Assembly (NCBI GenBank): GCA_963653155.1
Contig: CAVJWR010000072.1
Coordinates: 1 to 16,370 of the forward strand
Length of the DNA: 16,370 bases
Direction of reading: 5' to 3'
DNA from: UBA1731 sp963653155
GTDB lineage: Bacteria; Verrucomicrobiota; Kiritimatiellia; RFP12; UBA1067
Positions 6,975 to 15,227 of the stretch are shown piece by piece. The notes under the pieces were generated by a model. That model made no database searches. It was not told the DNA's origin and was given only the letters and a program-made list of their open reading frames with translations. Position numbers and translations under genes: made by a program. Positions within the stretch are counted from its first letter, which is position 1, and every line of letters starts with the position of its first letter.

Positions 6975-9900
6975 TTAGCGTACCACAACCACCGACCCGA
7001 ATACAGCCCGCATCTGGAACGCGGCGCCATCAGCGGTCTCCACAACCCTGACTTCGCTTGAGGTCGGCACAACCGGCATTCCGCTGATCTGCGGTGCGAT
7101 GAACAGCGTTCTCCAACGTCGCGTAAGCCCGCCATCCACAACCAGCCGCATCGATTCCAGATTCAGGCTCGATACACATGACACGGATGATGAAGAAGCG
7201 AAACGCACCATGCCGCCGTCAGCGGAAAGCCCATTGACGGAAAGGTCGCCTGTGACCTCCAGCACACTGCCCGCGTCCAGTCGCAGCATCGAGACTGCGG
7301 AACCTGACAGGAGGTGCAGTGTGCCATTCGCAATGGCAAGCATCCCTTCGCCCGCGACGGGATCGGCAAATGTGACGGCATTGCCATTGCCGTCAATGGT
7401 CAGCACAGCCTCGCGCCCTACCGCCAACGCACGGTCGTCACGGGGATCGGTCGTTCCCAGGTCTTCCGCCGGACCATACGTCCAGTCCGAAAAGATCCTG
7501 ACCACAGGGGACGAGAACGGCGCAACCTTTAAGGATAGAGAGTTTTCCTCATCCGATGCCGTCGTCCAGTCTCTCGTCATTTCAACCGTAAGTGCATCGG
7601 CAAGCGTCAGCGAAGACGTTGACGCGGGCTGCGTCTCGGCAATGGACATCACTCCCGTTCCTCCATAGACCTGGTCTCTGCCGCCACAGTACGGAATGCC
7701 AATCTCAAGTGTTCCGTCAACCACGTTTCTGCCGGGCACGTTGTTCCACCGATAGATGGCATCGTCGCTGCCACGCCGGAAAGTCAATCTTCCCGACTGG
7801 CATACGCGGATGGACGAATTTGCCCTTCCAAGTTCCATCGTCTGGTTCGTCAGCGTCAAGGATCCTCCGGGCAGGATCGTGAGCTGGGTCGATTGCGCCG
7901 ACGCGGACGCCGAGCCACGCATGCAAATCTGCGGATAGGAAGGCGTTCCCGAAATGCGGATGTCGCCGCAAATGTTCAGTATACCGGCAGGGACTTTGTC
8001 ATAGTAGAACATTGGCGACGTGATTACGAGCGGTCCGGCCTTCGACGTGAACGAAAGCCCCTTGCTGATGCACCTCGCCCTCAGCCCCACATATTGCGGG
8101 AATGCAGAAAGCGAATAAATGCACGAATTGGCGCCACCCGCCTCCGATGTCGCGGTAAAGGTGCGTTCATTGTCGCTCTCCCCGATGACAAACGACGAGA
8201 CTGCCGTATCTCGAAACGTAATGTTGGCAAGCTTGGCGGCACGAATGTCGAAAGCGGATTCGAGCCGACCGTCTGCCGCACCAAAATAATAGCTCAGCGA
8301 CTGCGTTCCGTCCGGAACGGTACGGCAATACCAGTTATCCGCAGACGACCAGTTTCCGTCTCCCGATTCGCCAATCCATTCGTACGGATAGAGTCCGTCA
8401 GGTGCAGATACGGGCTTTACGACGGCGATTATGCCGTTTGTGGATACGGGCTTCCATCCGGCGCACGAGCCGACAAGCTCCACCTGTGCCGCATCAACCG
8501 GCAACGCGCCTGCGGAACCCACTGCCGCCAGGATTCCGCCGTCAGGTACCCCTTCCTGGACATCAAGCACAATTCTGGCCGTCGGGTCAACCACCCACTC
8601 CACCGCAGAAACCATGTTTGTGCCGGCAGGGATCTTGAGGATGCTTTCGGGACCGAGCACAATCCTCTCGGCGCGAAGTCCACCATGCTCCGAATTCTCG
8701 TATGGCCCGATCTCCAGCGTTGTGCCATCCTCAACCCGAACCTCGCGGAACGGCATGTACGGCGAACATTGCCGCATCCAGAACGAACCGCCGCCGCAGA
8801 CAAGCAGGGAACCGTTTCCGTTTCGCGAACCGATTGTCTGGAAAGCCATGTTCCTCTTTACGGAAGCGTCATTCGCATCGCGTGTGTCTATGGTCAGCGT
8901 CCCCTCCACCAATGGATATACGGTCTTCGAGACCCTGATGGACTGCTCTTCCGCCGTGGGGCGCATCGTAACCGGGCCATCGACATCAAATTCACGGGCA
9001 TCGCCGTTCACCGTGTTGAACACGGCATATCCGCCAATTGTCAGCGTATCGAGCTTCAGCGTAAGGCACGTGTCGGCAGACGAATTCGCCCCATACAGGA
9101 ACTGCATTGCACCGAATGGCTCATGTGAAACGAGGGTACAGCACCTTTCGACGAGGAACTGCCCGTTTGGCGCCGAGAATGGGGCGTTGAACATGATGGT
9201 CTCCCCATCATCCTCGATGAAGTCCACTGCCGTGCCACGCGCCGTTGCGGCAAACGCCGTTCCCTTCGATTCCGTGACGAGCCGCTTGCCGGATACTGTC
9301 AGCGTGGACGCATTGGTTATCACTCCACCCATGAGATCAAGCGCCGTACCATCGGCAATCTGGACTGTCCCGCCAACCGTCAAAGCCCCACTTTGCATCT
9401 TCAGGGAAGAGAGGCTTGTCATTGTAAAGTCACCCTTAACCGTCATCGTGCCGCCATTGATCGCCAATGCGACACCGACCTCATATCCAACCCTATGGGC
9501 AAACGACGAACAGGAAATCGAGCCGCCATTCAGCTCAAGCGCATTCGCGCTCGCCGCATAGCCGAGCAGACCTCCAAGCGCGACCGTCGCATTCTCGACC
9601 GTCAGCGAAGCCGCCGCCCCCCACAGGCGGACAATCCCAGTGGTGTTCGTAAGCACGGCTCCATTGCATATGGTCACGGGTGAATACCATAGCGACTCCA
9701 ATGTCGTCATGTTCAGCGTCACGCCATCAAGCGTTGTGGGGTGGTTCTGCATGATGTACGGCGATTTTCCGGCATTGGCGAGCAGCCTTACGGATCCGTC
9801 GCCTTTCAGGACAAACGGAGCGGGTTTCTGCGCCCGTTCGACATAAAGCGAGCCGATTTCATAGTCGCCGTGGATCGCGATCTCCATCGTCTGCCCCGAG

Positions 9901-10097
9901 AAGTCGAAATACGCAAGCTCTCCCGATTCGGGGATGTGGCCAAGCGACCAGTTGCCGGACTCTCCCCATGATCCGCCCGATGCGCCTATCCAGCGATTGG
10001 TCGTAACCGCACCGTCCGCTGACGCTGCGAAAGCCAAGAATGAGAAACACGCGAGCAGCCTCATGTCTGCAAGCGTTTCGCGAATCAATCGAATCAT
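6975..10097 (-). CDS. Exported beta-helix, autotransporter-like surface protein
   Basis: This 1040-residue protein has a signal peptide (MRLLACFSFLAFAASADG, cleavage about residue 28-30). Its body is rich in G, S, T, N and V with a short-strand pattern, as in parallel beta-helix passengers. Two W-x-G...NW modules occur: NRWIGASGGSWGESGNWS at about residue 36 and YEWIGESGDGNWSSADNW at about 572, suggesting an internal duplication. The C-terminus (about 996-1040) ends MRAVFGSVVVVR and resembles that of the protein at 15228-16370. No outer-membrane beta-barrel is evident, so the secretion or anchoring route is unknown. The start at 10097 is chosen for the AAGGGA just upstream and the signal peptide that follows; the longer ORF to 10259 would run through the promoter and overlap the divergent kinase gene. 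It is followed after 6 nt by a DUF4838 lipoprotein. Confidence 0.8.
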   Translation of the reverse strand: MIRLIRETLADMRLLACFSFLAFAASADGAVTTNRWIGASGGSWGESGNWSLGHIPESGELAYFDFSGQTMEIAIHGDYEIGSLYVERAQKPAPFVLKGDGSVRLLANAGKSPYIMQNHPTTLDGVTLNMTTLESLWYSPVTICNGAVLTNTTGIVRLWGAAASLTVENATVALGGLLGYAASANALELNGGSISCSSFAHRVGYEVGVALAINGGTMTVKGDFTMTSLSSLKMQSGALTVGGTVQIADGTALDLMGGVITNASTLTVSGKRLVTESKGTAFAATARGTAVDFIEDDGETIMFNAPFSAPNGQFLVERCCTLVSHEPFGAMQFLYGANSSADTCLTLKLDTLTIGGYAVFNTVNGDAREFDVDGPVTMRPTAEEQSIRVSKTVYPLVEGTLTIDTRDANDASVKRNMAFQTIGSRNGNGSLLVCGGGSFWMRQCSPYMPFREVRVEDGTTLEIGPYENSEHGGLRAERIVLGPESILKIPAGTNMVSAVEWVVDPTARIVLDVQEGVPDGGILAAVGSAGALPVDAAQVELVGSCAGWKPVSTNGIIAVVKPVSAPDGLYPYEWIGESGDGNWSSADNWYCRTVPDGTQSLSYYFGAADGRLESAFDIRAAKLANITFRDTAVSSFVIGESDNERTFTATSEAGGANSCIYSLSAFPQYVGLRARCISKGLSFTSKAGPLVITSPMFYYDKVPAGILNICGDIRISGTPSYPQICMRGSASASAQSTQLTILPGGSLTLTNQTMELGRANSSIRVCQSGRLTFRRGSDDAIYRWNNVPGRNVVDGTLEIGIPYCGGRDQVYGGTGVMSIAETQPASTSSLTLADALTVEMTRDWTTASDEENSLSLKVAPFSSPVVRIFSDWTYGPAEDLGTTDPRDDRALAVGREAVLTIDGNGNAVTFADPVAGEGMLAIANGTLHLLSGSAVSMLRLDAGSVLEVTGDLSVNGLSADGGMVRFASSSSVSCVSSLNLESMRLVVDGGLTRRWRTLFIAPQISGMPVVPTSSEVRVVETADGAAFQMRAVFGSVVVVR

Positions 10098-10133
10098 TGC
10101 AATCCCTTTCCACATAACATTTCCAACGCCACA

Positions 10134-10163
10134 ATTATAGCGCAATACGCATTTGCGTTTAAA
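10134..10163 (-). promoter_or_regulatory. Promoter of the beta-helix/DUF4838 operon
   Basis: Minus strand: a perfect -10 TATAAT (10134-10139), an 18-nt spacer, and a poor -35 TTTAAA (10158-10163), without the TGG extension seen at other promoters here. The start would be near 10127, giving a leader of about 30 nt. The weak -35 and the dyad directly upstream suggest an activator-dependent promoter. A second small inverted repeat, ACGCA-AA-TGCGT (10147-10158), lies within the spacer. Confidence 0.65.
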
Positions 10164-10179
10164 GTACCCTTTGGGGTAC
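10164..10179. promoter_or_regulatory. Perfect dyad, candidate operator of the adjacent response regulator
   Basis: GTACCC-TTTG-GGGTAC has perfect 6-bp arms in the divergent intergenic region. Its centre is about 44 nt upstream of the predicted start of the beta-helix operon, directly abutting the weak -35, and about 54 nt upstream of the kinase start. The TACCC/GGGTA half-sites resemble those bound by NarL-type regulators (TACYYMT), and a NarL/FixJ-type regulator is encoded nearby. Binding is inferred. Confidence 0.5.
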
Positions 10180-10210
10180 GCAAGCGAGATGGCGCCCAAA
10201 TCCGCCGATA

Positions 10211-10219
10211 TGGTAAAAT
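10211..10219 (+). promoter_or_regulatory. Extended -10 promoter of the histidine kinase gene
   Basis: TGG-TAAAAT (10211-10219) forms an extended -10 box with no recognisable -35. Six nucleotides separate it from the ATG at 10226, which is the usual distance to a transcription start, so the mRNA would begin at the start codon. Confidence 0.55.
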
Positions 10220-10225
10220 GTGCGC

Positions 10226-12151
10226 ATGTTGTCCATATTTCTTGCCGCCGCGACCGCATTCCTTCTTGAGGGAAGGATCGATACGCTTTGCCTCAATCGG
10301 CTGAACCTTCTCGTGGACAACGCGATAGTGCGCATTCAATGCCCCGACGCGCTGAAGGACGGTCTGCATGAAGGCGACCTCGTGCGCGTGAGCGGGATCA
10401 AGGATACCGAAACCAAGGTGATCCGATTCGTGTACCATACCGCAAAGGCGGTGGAGGTCGTGCGGCACCTTTCCCCCATCGCATATGAACCGCGCATAGT
10501 CACAGGGAACGCGAACGAAATCAGGATGCAGCCCCAATGGACTCCAGTTCGGCTGTCTGGCGTGATTGAATCGGCCCTCGACAGCGCAGATGCCGAATGG
10601 AGCTGGCTCGTCATAAGGTGCAAGGTCGGCACAATCGGCGCCGCCGCACGCAAATCGGACTATCCGCTGCCATGGCTTCAGTCGCTCGTCGATGCCGAAG
10701 TCTCGCTTTCCGGACTCGTCACACGGTCGTGGGGCAGCGAAAACTCCCTCAGCTCCCATCTTTCCGTCAGGGGGACGAACTCAATTGAAGTAATCCGTCC
10801 TGCCCCCAAAGATCCGTTCTCATCTTCCGCGTATCTTGATGTGGATGCCCCACATCGGCAGAAAATCAGCGGAACCGTACGGGCGACAGGTCGCGACAGG
10901 TTCGCGCTTCGCTCTGACGACGGCACACTCCTGACCGTATTCCCGTGCGCGGGAATACCTCTGCCAAAACCGTTCCAGAAGATAACGGCTGTCGGTTTTA
11001 CCTGCGCAATCCCGAACCTCGCCCTCAAGAACGCCGTGATACGCTTTGACGGACACAACGCCAACATCGATCCCGGCGAGATCGCCCCACACCTGCCAGA
11101 CCGTGTGCCGGACAATCCTCGCGACCAGAATCAGCTCGTGCGCTTTTCCGGCACGGTAACAGGCGTATCCATCGAAACGGACGGCAGGATGTTCGTATCA
11201 ACCGAACGGCGCACCGTCTCCATCGACGTCTCCGGCATCATGGGCGGGAATTTCTCGCCGCCGAAGATCGGGAGCGTAATCGAGGCCACGGGGATTGCAT
11301 TCCTCGATCTCGCGCCACCTTCACCGGCAGAGTCGTTCACACACATCCTCGGCGTCACCGTCGCGCCAAGGTTCACATCTGACGTGAAGGTAATCTCCAC
11401 GCCACCATGGTGGACTCCCGGAAAGTTCATCTTCCTGCTCGCAACCGCGTTCGCTGTGTTCATCGCAAGCCTCGTTACCGTCCACGTTCGCAACCGCCGC
11501 CGTACGCTCTTCGAGAAATGCCTCGCGGAAGTCAAGGTAAAGGAACGCACACGCCTCGCCGTAGAGCTTCACGACTCGTTTTCGCAGACACTGACAGGCG
11601 TACAGATGGAGCTTCAGGCCGCGACGCGCAAACTGAACGACAGGCGTTCGTCGGCACTATTCGACACGGCGCGCCAGATGCTCGACTCGTGTCACCGCGA
11701 ACTGCGCAACAGCCTGTGGGATCTGCGAAGCCGCACGTTCGAGGAAATGGACATGAATGAGGCGGCATCCAGGACAATCGCCCCGCACCTCGGAAACGCC
11801 AAGGCCATCATCAGGTTCAACGTTCGGCGGGATGCGCTCTCGGACTCTTCAGCGCACACGCTCCTGCGCACCATACGGGAACTTGTGGTAAACGCCGTAC
11901 GCCATGGCAAGGCCAGCGTAATCCGCATCGCGGGGGAACTGAGCGACGGACGGGTAAGGTTCTCGGTACGCGACAACGGGTGTGGGTTCGATCAGGAATC
12001 GTCGCCAGGGCCAGACGAAGGCCACTTTGGACTTTCCGGCATACGGGAACGCATAGACGAACTGAACGGAACGATGGAGATATGCAGCACATGCGGCGGC
12101 GGCACACGCATTACCATCGCCTTCGACGTACGCAACGGGGAAAACTCATGA
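10226..12151 (+). CDS. Membrane sensor histidine kinase (HisKA_3 type) with OB-fold-like extracytoplasmic region
   Basis: This 641-residue protein has a short N-terminal hydrophobic segment (MLSIFLAAATAFLL), a region of about 380 residues predicted outside the cytoplasm, and one clear membrane helix (about 400-420, FIFLLATAFAVFIASLV). The cytoplasmic kinase follows. The H-box is LAVELHDSFSQTLTG with the phosphorylated His at 449. The N-box is RELVVNAVRHGKA with N556. The G boxes are DNGCGFD (D583) and FGLSGIRERIDELNG. This is the HisKA_3/HATPase_c layout that pairs with NarL/FixJ regulators. The sensor region contains repeated strands such as VRLSGVIESALD, KISGTVRATGRDRF and VRFSGTVTGV, suggesting three OB-like folds. 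An in-frame TAA at 10214-10216 and the lack of a ribosome binding site leave only GTG 10220 or ATG 10226 as starts. The stop overlaps the regulator's ATG. Confidence 0.93.
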   Translation: MLSIFLAAATAFLLEGRIDTLCLNRLNLLVDNAIVRIQCPDALKDGLHEGDLVRVSGIKDTETKVIRFVYHTAKAVEVVRHLSPIAYEPRIVTGNANEIRMQPQWTPVRLSGVIESALDSADAEWSWLVIRCKVGTIGAAARKSDYPLPWLQSLVDAEVSLSGLVTRSWGSENSLSSHLSVRGTNSIEVIRPAPKDPFSSSAYLDVDAPHRQKISGTVRATGRDRFALRSDDGTLLTVFPCAGIPLPKPFQKITAVGFTCAIPNLALKNAVIRFDGHNANIDPGEIAPHLPDRVPDNPRDQNQLVRFSGTVTGVSIETDGRMFVSTERRTVSIDVSGIMGGNFSPPKIGSVIEATGIAFLDLAPPSPAESFTHILGVTVAPRFTSDVKVISTPPWWTPGKFIFLLATAFAVFIASLVTVHVRNRRRTLFEKCLAEVKVKERTRLAVELHDSFSQTLTGVQMELQAATRKLNDRRSSALFDTARQMLDSCHRELRNSLWDLRSRTFEEMDMNEAASRTIAPHLGNAKAIIRFNVRRDALSDSSAHTLLRTIRELVVNAVRHGKASVIRIAGELSDGRVRFSVRDNGCGFDQESSPGPDEGHFGLSGIRERIDELNGTMEICSTCGGGTRITIAFDVRNGENS

Positions 12152-12768
12152 AAGACAGGCTCAGGCTGCTCATAGCCGACGACCACAAGATCGTCAGGAT
12201 GGGACTCATCAAGCTGATCGAGGTAGAGGAAGACATGACCGTAGTCGGTGAAGCCTCCAATGGAGAAGACGCCGTTAGGCTTGCGCACGAACTCGCGCCG
12301 GACGTAATAGTGTTGGACCTTATGATGCCGCGCATGAATGGCGACAAGGTTACCGAGGAGATCATAAGGAACGACCCGACTGCCAAGATAATGCTACTCA
12401 CATCCTTTGGGGAGTCAAACTCCATCGCTTCGGCCCTTGCCGCCGGTGCCACGAGCGCCGTGGTCAAGGGATCCTCCGAAGACGACCTTGCCATGGCCAT
12501 CCGCAAGACCGCCAACGGCGAGCGGGTCCTCAGTCAGGAAATCGCATCCGCCATCACCCTTGCGGACGATGCATCTCAACTGTCTGACCGCAATGTGCAG
12601 ATACTCACGTATGCCGCAAAGGGACTCTCAAACGCCGACATCGCGCAGCTGCTCGAAATCAGCATTGACGGCGTGAAGAACCACTTTAAGACGATTCGCC
12701 GAAAGCTCAACGCCGCAACCAGAGGCGAAGCGATAGCCATCGCGATGAGGAAGGGACTGATCGAGTAG
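12148..12768 (+). CDS. NarL/FixJ-family response regulator
   Basis: This 206-residue protein has a receiver domain (1-120) with acidic pair D11/D12, phosphoacceptor D57 (VIVLDLMMPRMNG), T85 and K107, followed by a LuxR-type helix-turn-helix (145-206, including GLSNADIAQLLEISIDGVKN). It is the cognate partner of the kinase: its ATG overlaps the kinase stop as ATGA, with GGGGA 6 nt upstream. The HTH begins LSDRNVQIL in place of the commoner LTxRExEVL. The larger in-frame ORF beginning at 11980 lies inside the kinase gene and is not used. Likely targets, inferred from position, are the dyad at 10164-10179 and the beta-helix/DUF4838 operon. Confidence 0.95.
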   Translation: MKDRLRLLIADDHKIVRMGLIKLIEVEEDMTVVGEASNGEDAVRLAHELAPDVIVLDLMMPRMNGDKVTEEIIRNDPTAKIMLLTSFGESNSIASALAAGATSAVVKGSSEDDLAMAIRKTANGERVLSQEIASAITLADDASQLSDRNVQILTYAAKGLSNADIAQLLEISIDGVKNHFKTIRRKLNAATRGEAIAIAMRKGLIE

Positions 12769-12772
12769 CCAC

Positions 12773-12792
12773 TGCGCATGGTGTAGTGCGCA
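12773..12792. repeat. Inverted repeat between convergent genes, possible weak terminator
   Basis: TGCGCA (12773-12778) and TGCGCA (12787-12792) can pair as a 6-bp stem with an 8-nt loop in the 50-nt gap between the convergent stops of the response regulator and the DUF4838 gene. There is no T-run on either strand, so it is not a classical intrinsic terminator; it may still shield convergent transcripts. Confidence 0.3.
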
Positions 12793-12818
12793 AGACCACA
12801 GCCGATTCATCCGAGTCA

Positions 12819-15200
12819 TCAGTCTTCAATCGCCTCCAGAAGCGCACCTGAGAACAGCACGCTGCCGGTCGCATTCGCGAGGTACAGCGAAAGCGTATGC
12901 GGATGCTTGCCGACATCAGCCGGAGTGGTGAACGTGACCACATGGTTGAACCACCCTGTTGTACCGGTCATCCGATAGTCGGGATAGAACGTGTTCTTGC
13001 CGTCCCAGATGCGGAAACACACACCGCCGCCATACTGTCCGCCGCCGGACCTTACATCCTCCATCCGCACAAACACCGAAAAGCGGTATTTCGTCGAAGG
13101 CTTCAGTGGCCCCTTCCAGTAGTTGAGATAGTCTGTCAGGCAGACCGTGCCCGGCTTGCCGCTTACGGTGAAGCGGACCGATGCCGGCAAGCCGGGTGGC
13201 GCGTCCTTTACGAACGCAACGTTATCCACGGTCTTGTCATCGCCAATCCAGCCGCCCTTCCAAGCCCCCTTCTCGCATAGACCGTAATGCCGCTTGGACG
13301 ATCCCTGCGGCGGCAAATCCATGTACCCATTGACGAGCAGATTGTCAAGCTTGCGCCCAGCACGGCGGGAAAGCTCCTTTTCGACGGAAATGGAGTCTAT
13401 GTACGCTTGTGCGCGAGCGGCCAGCGGCTCTATGAACTCACGCTCGTACAGATCTATGCGACGGGCCTCCACTGAACCGGCACCGACGAGCGCACGTGCC
13501 TTGCCGATGAAGTCGCGCCGCCAGTGCGCAATCACTTCCGGCGAATATATCGATGTGAAAAGGTCGTACTCGCTCGGCCTCTGGGCAACGGGTCCGAGCG
13601 CACCATCTACGACACGCCCTGCGACCTTGCCGACCCACAAGTCCTCCATCTCGCGGACGAAGTCCGCCATCGGTCTTGCCGCCGGGCCAAACATGAGCCT
13701 GAAGTGTTCGTCAAGAAGCGACTCGACATCGATATTCTTGTTCCAGCAGAACTTGCCGAAGACGTAGTTGGATAGGTAGTTGTAGAACCAGCGGTCGTTT
13801 TCGTTCTCCGCAAATGCGCCGAAAATCCATGGGGATACGTGCCGATAGTACTTCACGTAGCTGCGTGGCGTAGGGTTCGGGATGGAGACTGTCGTCTTCG
13901 CCATTTTACCGAACTTGTTAGGATACGTCCAAATCCATACGGGATGGCCAAGCTTCTCCGCCCATCCCCGGATCTCTGCCGTCTGATTCGACATGGATGC
14001 CGCATCGCGGACAGTCCACGGACCGCCCTCCGCAACCATGACATCCACATTGTCGGGGATATCGAAGCTTGGGATTCGCCGATATGGCGTATATGCCATC
14101 TGCGTAATGCGGATATCCGGCGCAGCCGACTTCAGCTTGCGGGCCAATTCGACAGTCCGCCCCCAGATCAGTTCGGTCGCATAGTGGAACTCGTTAGTCC
14201 TGTACGCGCCTCGGCAGTCTGCGCATTGGCATGGCTGAAAGCCATCCTGCGGCATTACGTCCACCCACGGGCGGCGGAACGTCATGATTGGCCAGCGGCC
14301 ATCGGTCGAGATCCCGCGCACATCAGGGCCATCGCCACGCGAATAGGAAAGGATATCCAGATACATCTCGTCCCATACTTTAGACGAGTGGCAGAGATGT
14401 CCCGGAAATGCGATTCCTGGATCTGTGCGGCGCGAGCCATCCGCATTCTGCGCAAAGTATTCGGGCTTGTCCTTGGCGAAGCGCTTCAGCAGGTTGAAGC
14501 CGCTCTCTCCGTGGCTGCACGGGATGTAGAGAGTTTGCATGCGGTTGCGCTGATACTGCACCTTGCGCTCCGGCAGAAGGTACTGCTTCGCGTCCTTGCC
14601 CTCGAAATAGGTCCCGTCGCTCCACCACGAATAGTCACGCTCTATGCAGTCAGGCGCAATCGTACGCGTCCCGTTCGGAACCTTTATCGCAGTCCTTCTC
14701 GGCACGATCGTTCCGAGTTCGCCGGGGAAGTACATCCTCACCCCCGCATACGCCTCAAGGAACTCGTATACTCCGAATAGCGTTGCGTGCTCGTGAAGCT
14801 GATCCCATACGCCAGTATGGGAACTGTAGATGGAATGGCGCGTATCTACCTTCGGGTCATCACGTCCGACGATGTATACGTCGCGTCCATCAGCACGGAT
14901 CGTGAAGGCGTCGCGAGCAAGTCCGTTCGTGAGTATGCCAACGCTTGCCGCCCATTCACTTGCTCCCACAAAGACATGGGCAACGCCAGGTCGCACGTTC
15001 GTCACGATCGCGACATCGACGCCGCTGAATGCATTCGTCAGGAAACTGCGCAGCTCCTCCGCCGCAAATCGCGTCGATTTCGGTGCGTCAGGCGCGAGTA
15101 CGATCTCAGTGCGCCCGCGCTCAAGCTGTGTCGCATCCGCACATCCGACGGTAGCCAGCATGCAGGCAGACGCCACAATTGTCAATATCCCTATCTTCAC
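12819..15200 (-). CDS. DUF4838 lipoprotein with N-terminal glycosidase-accessory-like and C-terminal jelly-roll-like domains
   Basis: This 793-residue lipoprotein has a signal peptide MKIGILTIVASACMLATVGC, lipidated at C20. Residues about 30-180 look like the accessory alpha/beta domain found before GH20 and GH67 catalytic domains (APDAPKSTRFAAEELRSFL, FGVYEFLEAYAGVRMYFPG). Residues about 190-580 are the DUF4838 region, with HLCHS, QPCQCADC (C324, C326, C329) and a WIWTYPNKFG stretch. Residues about 635-790 resemble a carbohydrate-binding jelly-roll (NLLVNGYMD, LKPSTKYRFSVFVRM, GWFNHVVTFTTP). Function is inferred as glycan hydrolysis or binding at the cell surface; no catalytic acid pair is assigned. 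The start codon is GTG with AGGGG 7 nt upstream. It lies 27 nt after the beta-helix gene at 15228, apparently as one operon. Confidence 0.88.
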   Translation of the reverse strand: MKIGILTIVASACMLATVGCADATQLERGRTEIVLAPDAPKSTRFAAEELRSFLTNAFSGVDVAIVTNVRPGVAHVFVGASEWAASVGILTNGLARDAFTIRADGRDVYIVGRDDPKVDTRHSIYSSHTGVWDQLHEHATLFGVYEFLEAYAGVRMYFPGELGTIVPRRTAIKVPNGTRTIAPDCIERDYSWWSDGTYFEGKDAKQYLLPERKVQYQRNRMQTLYIPCSHGESGFNLLKRFAKDKPEYFAQNADGSRRTDPGIAFPGHLCHSSKVWDEMYLDILSYSRGDGPDVRGISTDGRWPIMTFRRPWVDVMPQDGFQPCQCADCRGAYRTNEFHYATELIWGRTVELARKLKSAAPDIRITQMAYTPYRRIPSFDIPDNVDVMVAEGGPWTVRDAASMSNQTAEIRGWAEKLGHPVWIWTYPNKFGKMAKTTVSIPNPTPRSYVKYYRHVSPWIFGAFAENENDRWFYNYLSNYVFGKFCWNKNIDVESLLDEHFRLMFGPAARPMADFVREMEDLWVGKVAGRVVDGALGPVAQRPSEYDLFTSIYSPEVIAHWRRDFIGKARALVGAGSVEARRIDLYEREFIEPLAARAQAYIDSISVEKELSRRAGRKLDNLLVNGYMDLPPQGSSKRHYGLCEKGAWKGGWIGDDKTVDNVAFVKDAPPGLPASVRFTVSGKPGTVCLTDYLNYWKGPLKPSTKYRFSVFVRMEDVRSGGGQYGGGVCFRIWDGKNTFYPDYRMTGTTGWFNHVVTFTTPADVGKHPHTLSLYLANATGSVLFSGALLEAIED

Positions 15201-15227
15201 AGTAACGCCCCTTTCCGAGTGCCCAGA

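Noticed and set aside
7893..9561. Long plus-strand ORFs (7893-9128 and 8431-9561) opposite the beta-helix gene
   Set aside because: Their translations lack domain patterns, while the minus frame has a signal peptide, repeats and a good ribosome binding site.
10098..10259. N-terminal extension of the beta-helix gene to 10259
   Set aside because: It would cover the promoter, the dyad and the start of the divergent kinase gene, and would bury the signal peptide; ATG 10097 has a ribosome binding site.
13839..14780. Plus-strand ORF of 313 codons
   Set aside because: It is antisense to the well-supported DUF4838 gene and shows no recognisable domain.
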